A stretch of DNA of 26,413 nucleotides, from contig JBBQAA010000027.1 of NCBI GenBank assembly GCA_038276395.1, forward strand, positions 1-26,413, given 5' to 3'. This document shows, one piece after another, positions 23,638 to 26,413 of the stretch. A program made the translations under genes and the position numbers. The notes under the pieces are model-generated. The model was not told the DNA's origin. It was given only the letters and a program-made list of their open reading frames with translations, and did not search any database. Source of the stretch: JBBQAA01 sp038276395. Its GTDB lineage: Bacteria > Actinomycetota > Thermoleophilia > Solirubrobacterales > Solirubrobacteraceae. Numbering within the stretch: position 1 is the first letter of the stretch; the number at the start of each line of letters is the position of its first letter.

Positions 23638-23862
23638 ATGAGGATGACGGCGAAGGGTCAGGTCACGATCCCGCAGGCCGTGCGCGAGGAGCACGACCTG
23701 GGTCCCGGGGCGCAGGTCGAGGTCGTCTCGACCCCGGAGGGGGCACTCGTGAGGACGGTCCGCGCGCAGAGCCGCGGCGCCGAGCTCGTCGCCCGCCTGC
23801 GCGACACCGGCGACAGCGGGCTCTCGGCGGAGGCGATCCTGCGCCTGACCCGTGGCGAGTGA
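23638..23862 (+). CDS. vapB: Antitoxin, AbrB/MazE-type DNA-binding (VapB)
   Basis: A 74-aa antitoxin. The N-terminal half, MTAKGQVTIPQAVREEHDLGPGAQVEVV, is the swapped-hairpin AbrB DNA-binding fold; the C-terminal tail ending SAEAILRLTRGE resembles the toxin-wrapping peptide of VapB proteins. It is expected to neutralise the downstream PIN toxin and, with it, repress the operon through the palindrome 2 bp upstream. ATG 23638 fits the operator spacing; ATG 23644 is also possible. The stop overlaps the vapC start (GTGA). Confidence 0.87.
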   Translation: MRMTAKGQVTIPQAVREEHDLGPGAQVEVVSTPEGALVRTVRAQSRGAELVARLRDTGDSGLSAEAILRLTRGE

Positions 23863-24272
23863 CGACGCTCGTCGATTCGAGCGTCCTGCTCGACATCATC
23901 GCGCCGTCGCGCTGGCGAGCGTGGTCCGAGCAGCACCTGGCCGCTGCGGCTACCGGGGGTGATCTCGCCATCAACCAGGTCATCTACGCCGAGGTAGCCG
24001 TCGGCTTCGCGAGCCGTGAGCGCTTCGAGCGAGTGCTCGGCGGTATCGGCATGCAGCGCATCGGCATGCCCTTCGGGGCGGCGTGGCTCGTCGCGCGGGC
24101 GTTCGCTGACTATCGGCGCGGCGGCGGCTCGGGCGCGGTGCCGCTGCCCGACTTCTTCATCGGGGCGCACGCCGCCGCTTCCGGTCTCGAACTGCTCACG
24201 CGGGACCCCCGGCGAGTTCGTCGCTACTTCCCGGATGTCCGCCTGACCGCGCCGGACGCGCCGGCGAGCTGA
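23859..24272 (+). CDS. vapC: PIN-domain ribonuclease toxin (VapC)
   Basis: A 137-aa PIN-domain toxin, a Mg-dependent RNase that usually cuts tRNA or rRNA when freed from VapB. The acidic site is complete: D6 in LVDSSVLLDII, E45 in YAEVAVGF, D98 in LPDFFIGAHA and D116 in LLTRDPRR. GTG 23859 overlaps the vapB stop by four bases, so translation is coupled. A CGCCGG/CCGGCG hairpin (24259-24278) spans the stop and may terminate the operon. The pair stands at the edge of the accessory patch. Confidence 0.88.
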   Translation: MTTLVDSSVLLDIIAPSRWRAWSEQHLAAAATGGDLAINQVIYAEVAVGFASRERFERVLGGIGMQRIGMPFGAAWLVARAFADYRRGGGSGAVPLPDFFIGAHAAASGLELLTRDPRRVRRYFPDVRLTAPDAPAS

Positions 24273-24346
24273 CCGGCGGGCGTGGTTCAACCCGCGGCGG
24301 GGACCGGTCGCTGCCTCGGCCCGCTGCCGCCGGCGTCCCATCTTGT

Positions 24347-24392
24347 CGATTCCCAGCGAAACGAGACCGCGATTCCCATCGGACTGAGACCG
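24347..24392 (+). repeat. Two tandem 23-bp direct repeats
   Basis: Units at 24347-24369 and 24370-24392 match at 19 of 23 positions; both start CGATTCCCA and end GAGACCG. A TG dinucleotide lies just before the first unit (24344-24345). Short directly repeated motifs near an end beginning TG are a feature of IS21-family elements, so this may be a leftover element end. They lie in the 170-bp gap between vapC and the rhodanese remnant. Confidence 0.5.
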
Positions 24393-24442
24393 TTGGGTTT
24401 GTCCCTCGGTCGTCCGGCTGACTGGTGTTGAGCAGGTCTGGG

Positions 24443-24590
24443 CTAGGCGGCGTTCTTCCATTCGGGGTAGCCGTCGTTGAGGCGGCGGGCGGGGATGCCG
24501 GCGGCGGTGAGGCGGCGGACGGCGTCGCCGGCAAAAGCGCAGTATGGGCCGCGGCAGTAGGCGACGATCTCGCGGTTGTTGGGGATGCTT
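24443..24590 (-). pseudogene. 3' remnant of a rhodanese-domain gene
   Basis: About 45 residues from NNREIVAYCRGPYC to DGYPEWKNAA and a stop match the second half of a rhodanese domain, including the active-site loop with its cysteine (YCRGPYCAFA), as found in ArsR-rhodanese fusions. The first half of the domain is missing. The homology stops at about 24590, where a piece of integrase begins on the opposite strand. Without the N-terminal part it cannot fold as a rhodanese; I regard it as a truncated remnant. Confidence 0.65.
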
Positions 24591-24733
24591 GACGCTGGCG
24601 TCGATCTTCGCGACGTGCAGATCGCCGCCCGCCACGCGGACCCGCGCACGACGATGCGCTACTCGACCGTGCTCGCAACAACCTCGACCGTCACCCGAAC
24701 TACATCCTGGCCGTCATGGCCTCGGCTACCTAG
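24585..24733 (+). pseudogene. Frameshifted C-terminal remnant of a tyrosine recombinase
   Basis: The frame from 24585 reads LDAGVDLRDVQIAARHADPR, then TTMRY: the ARHADPRTTMRY stretch is the C-terminal catalytic region of actinobacterial phage-type integrases (HxxxxTT and the Tyr nucleophile). After the TAC at 24660-24662 two extra bases (24663-24664) shift the frame; removing them restores DRARNNLDRHPNYILAVMASAT and a TAG at 24731, the normal family ending. All upstream catalytic residues are absent. It is a decayed remnant of a mobile element or recombinase gene. Confidence 0.7.
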
Positions 24734-24755
24734 CCGAATCTGCCAATGCACGGAC

Positions 24756-25688
24756 TCAGGTCGAAGCCGCGGACCGGAGGTGCGCAGTCAACTGTGCGGC
24801 AAGCTCTACCGATGCTTCAATCTCCTCGCGGCGGATCGAGACACTCTCGATATTGAGGCCGAATGGCACGCCGAGTCGCCGACAGTAGTCGATGATTTCG
24901 ACAGCTGTTGCGACGGCTTGGTCCAGGGAAGCCTGCAGCGGGTTCGTTGAGTGACGGAGGTCGTTCTCGATCCACCTCGGGACATCGACCCCGAGCCAGC
25001 GGAGGAACTCGAGGGTCTTCATCGAGCCGCACGCCGAGAACGTGAACACGATCGGCACCGGATCCTGGCCGCGCGCATCGCACTCGTAGCGGTAGTCGGA
25101 GACGAGATTCTTGGCGGCGTTGAGGTCATAGACGACCTGGGTCACGAAGAACCGACAGCCTGCCTCCTGCTTGGCGATGAGACGCAGGTGCTCGTTCTCG
25201 CGACGACTGTGTCGTTCGGGAATGGCCACGCCGCCCATGAGCAGGTTCGGATTCAGCTCGAAGCGCATCGCTTGGGCATCGGCGAGTGACATCGGGGCGA
25301 CCGCTCCGCTGGAGGCGGCGCCGACCATCACGGTCAGCGTGCGGCGAGAGTCCTGCTCGGTGAGCCACGTGCCCAACTCATCGCGCTGGTGCTTGCCGAC
25401 TGCGCGGTATACGATCACCGGGGTGTGCCACTGCTGGAGGTAGTCAGACCGGTAGTCGGACGGGTCGATAGTCGGACTGAATGGGAACGGCCGCTCGTTC
25501 GGATTGCGGGAACTCTCGTCGTCAATGTCGTACAGCACCAGGCCGTCGAGATCGAGGTGACGTATTCGCTCGATGGTGGCGCGGGCGATTCCAGGGAGTC
25601 GATCGGCAGCCGTGGACCGCCTGGGCGGTGTAACAGCGAAGAGTACGAAGCCTCCTTGCCCGGCGCTGATGCGAGTTGTGAGCTTCAC
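24756..25688 (-). CDS. MTHFR-fold protein lacking the canonical catalytic acids
   Basis: A 310-aa TIM-barrel protein related to methylenetetrahydrofolate reductases: GGFVLFAVTPPR (12-23), a LDGLVLYDIDDE strand, GGVAIPERH, and KQEAGCRFFVTQVVYD, in family order, ending with GVPFGLNIESVSIRREEIEASVELA. In E. coli MetF the first motif is FEFFPPR with catalytic Glu28; here that position is Ala18, and the RGD motif with Asp120 appears to be replaced by VGA. I therefore do not call it metF. GTG 25688 fits homology and has a TACTGT hexamer 6 nt upstream; a TTG at 25745 would lengthen it. Its GC is visibly lower than the core genes, suggesting transfer. The reading frame is intact. Function unknown. 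Confidence 0.72.
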   Translation of the reverse strand: MKLTTRISAGQGGFVLFAVTPPRRSTAADRLPGIARATIERIRHLDLDGLVLYDIDDESSRNPNERPFPFSPTIDPSDYRSDYLQQWHTPVIVYRAVGKHQRDELGTWLTEQDSRRTLTVMVGAASSGAVAPMSLADAQAMRFELNPNLLMGGVAIPERHSRRENEHLRLIAKQEAGCRFFVTQVVYDLNAAKNLVSDYRYECDARGQDPVPIVFTFSACGSMKTLEFLRWLGVDVPRWIENDLRHSTNPLQASLDQAVATAVEIIDYCRRLGVPFGLNIESVSIRREEIEASVELAAQLTAHLRSAAST

Positions 25689-25694
25689 GCCGCG

Positions 25695-25700
25695 ACAGTA
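25695..25700 (-). promoter_or_regulatory. -10 hexamer (leaderless type) of the MTHFR-fold gene
   Basis: TACTGT on the minus strand ends 6 nt before the GTG at 25688, the same layout as in the core genes, suggesting this accessory gene is transcribed by the host's main sigma factor. Confidence 0.45.
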
Positions 25701-25878
25701 TCGGTTCCCGACCACCGCTCGTCGCAGGCCGTGCAACCGGGTCAACCGTCCGGGCCTGCCTACTCGGGGTCAGTTTGCGGGCGTGGCCTGTCGGCAACGC
25801 CGGTCACGACGATCGGGTACGAGCGGCGCCACAAAAGGCGCTGCAGTTCGACAGCGAAGAAGCGTTCGTGGCGGCGCG

Positions 25879-25980
25879 GTCAACGCGTTCGTTGGCGCGA
25901 TGGTCGGCCTGGAGCGTTCAACGCTGCCGCTCGTTGGCCGCGAGAGTTTTGGTGTCACGTCGGCGACCGCCGCATCGAAG
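25879..25980 (+). pseudogene. Short fragment resembling an MFS transporter N-terminus
   Basis: About 31 residues, VNAFVGAMVGLERSTLPLVG then RESFGVTSATAA, resemble the first transmembrane helix and loop of a group of actinobacterial MFS transporters, where the sequence continues into a second helix. Here it turns into an unrelated basic stretch after about 25974, and nothing transporter-like precedes it. This recognition is from memory of the pattern, so confidence is moderate. It looks like one more broken gene in the accessory patch. Confidence 0.4.
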
Positions 25981-26354
25981 GCGCGAACTCCGAAGAGACC
26001 GCTCGTGCCGACGGGTTCACCATCCAGGCAGCGCAAGCGATCTGGACGCTCCGCCAGCATCGCCGCACGCAGGACCGAGCACCCAAGACGACGGACCCCG
26101 GCGTGCGCTGGCTGCTCGACAACGACCTGGCCTACGAACACCCAGACGACGGCAGACCAGCGCTGCGCGCATGGCTACTGGACGCGATCAAGAATGACGC
26201 GTTCAGCCGAGGACCCAAGTTCAACGAGGACTACCGAATCCGATTCAGCAGCGGCCTCGCTCAACCAATCTCCGCCAACTACGCCCGGCACTCAAAGAAC
26301 CCCTGCGCTACTTCCGAACTCTCACCCGGTGACGGCCGAACTCTCACCTGGTGA
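25977..26354 (+). other. Unidentified open stretch, possible truncated gene
   Basis: The frame through 25977-26354 reads as credible protein (for example GVRWLLDNDLAYEHPDDG, then ALRAWLLDAIKNDAF and KFNEDYRIRFSSG) with coherent acidic/hydrophobic spacing, but has no clear start codon or family match. Its last 13 codons run into the 22-bp repeats and stop at TGA 26352-26354, as if the repeats had interrupted a longer gene. I could not name it. Other frames in 25689-26413 look like shadows. Confidence 0.3.
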
Positions 26355-26390
26355 CGGCCGAACTCTCACCTGGTGACGACCGAACTCTCA
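26314..26390. repeat. Tandem 22-bp repeats, 3.5 copies, possible insertion-sequence end
   Basis: Units at 26314-26335, 26336-26357 and 26358-26379 are nearly identical (one or two differences each), and an 11-bp partial copy follows at 26380-26390. Each contains CCGAACTCTCACC followed by a GGTGACG core. No unique spacers separate the copies, so it is not a CRISPR array. Multiple short repeats near a terminus are typical transposase-binding arrays of IS21-family elements, whose genes would lie beyond the window edge. Iterons of a replicon are another reading. Confidence 0.65.
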
Positions 26391-26413
26391 GTCCAGTGAG
26401 AGAAGCGGTCTCA

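Noticed and set aside
24585..24950. Plus-strand open frame running through the integrase tail as an intact gene
   Set aside because: Past the two extra bases at 24663-24664 the translation loses all family resemblance, while the other frame regains it; it then runs antisense to the MTHFR-like gene.
26314..26390. CRISPR array
   Set aside because: The 22-bp units are head-to-tail with no unique spacers between them, and no cas gene is nearby.
1..26413. tRNA or rRNA genes
   Set aside because: No cloverleaf with a TTCGA/TTCAA arm and acceptor stem, and no rRNA-like sequence, was recognised anywhere by eye.

Overview
The window is very GC-rich, almost fully coding, and uses GTG starts with four-base stop/start overlaps throughout. 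Together with a MurT/GatD pair, lipoproteins with serine-rich tethers and an apparent preference for leaderless transcripts, this points to a high-GC actinobacterium. A Thermoleophilia-like lineage (Solirubrobacterales or Gaiellales) is my best guess; no rRNA or marker gene in the window proves it.

Layout: (1) 187-3987, a tightly coupled diaminopimelate/lysine operon, dapF-dapE-dapC-dapD, whose DapF has serine at both catalytic cysteine positions. (2) 4020-7527, a PhoD-like phosphatase on the minus strand, divergent from a phosphotriesterase-family hydrolase and an NAD(P)-binding NmrA-like protein. (3) 7571-10601, housekeeping genes: hflX, dut, a J-domain protein, msrB and a small membrane protein. 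(4) 10895-14286 minus, a complete OpuC/ProU-type osmoprotectant ABC importer (ATPase, two permeases, lipoprotein binding protein). (5) 14331-18022 minus, a cell-wall operon: lipid kinase, murT, a SAM methyltransferase, gatD. (6) 18045-23447, a lipoprotein cyclophilin, a two-TM protein, a VOC protein, an alpha/beta hydrolase, a GNAT, a luciferase-like oxidoreductase and a secreted or anchored esterase. (7) 23638-24272, a vapBC toxin-antitoxin pair with a palindromic operator. (8) From about 24300 to the end, an accessory patch of visibly lower GC: a pair of 23-bp direct repeats, a broken rhodanese, a frameshifted integrase tail, an intact MTHFR-fold gene without the usual catalytic acids, a short MFS-like fragment, an unidentified open stretch, and 22-bp tandem repeats that look like an insertion-sequence end.

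How it works together: DAP synthesis (region 1) and lipid II amidation (region 5) both feed peptidoglycan; the importer handles osmotic stress; HflX, MsrB and Dut are maintenance functions. The most notable system-level signal is regulatory. At least eight first-of-operon genes carry a TANNNT hexamer 6-9 nt before the start codon and show no clear Shine-Dalgarno sequence, implying leaderless mRNAs. One divergent pair has only 22 bp between start codons, with overlapping -10 hexamers on opposite strands. Within operons, genes are linked by GTGA or ATGA overlaps.
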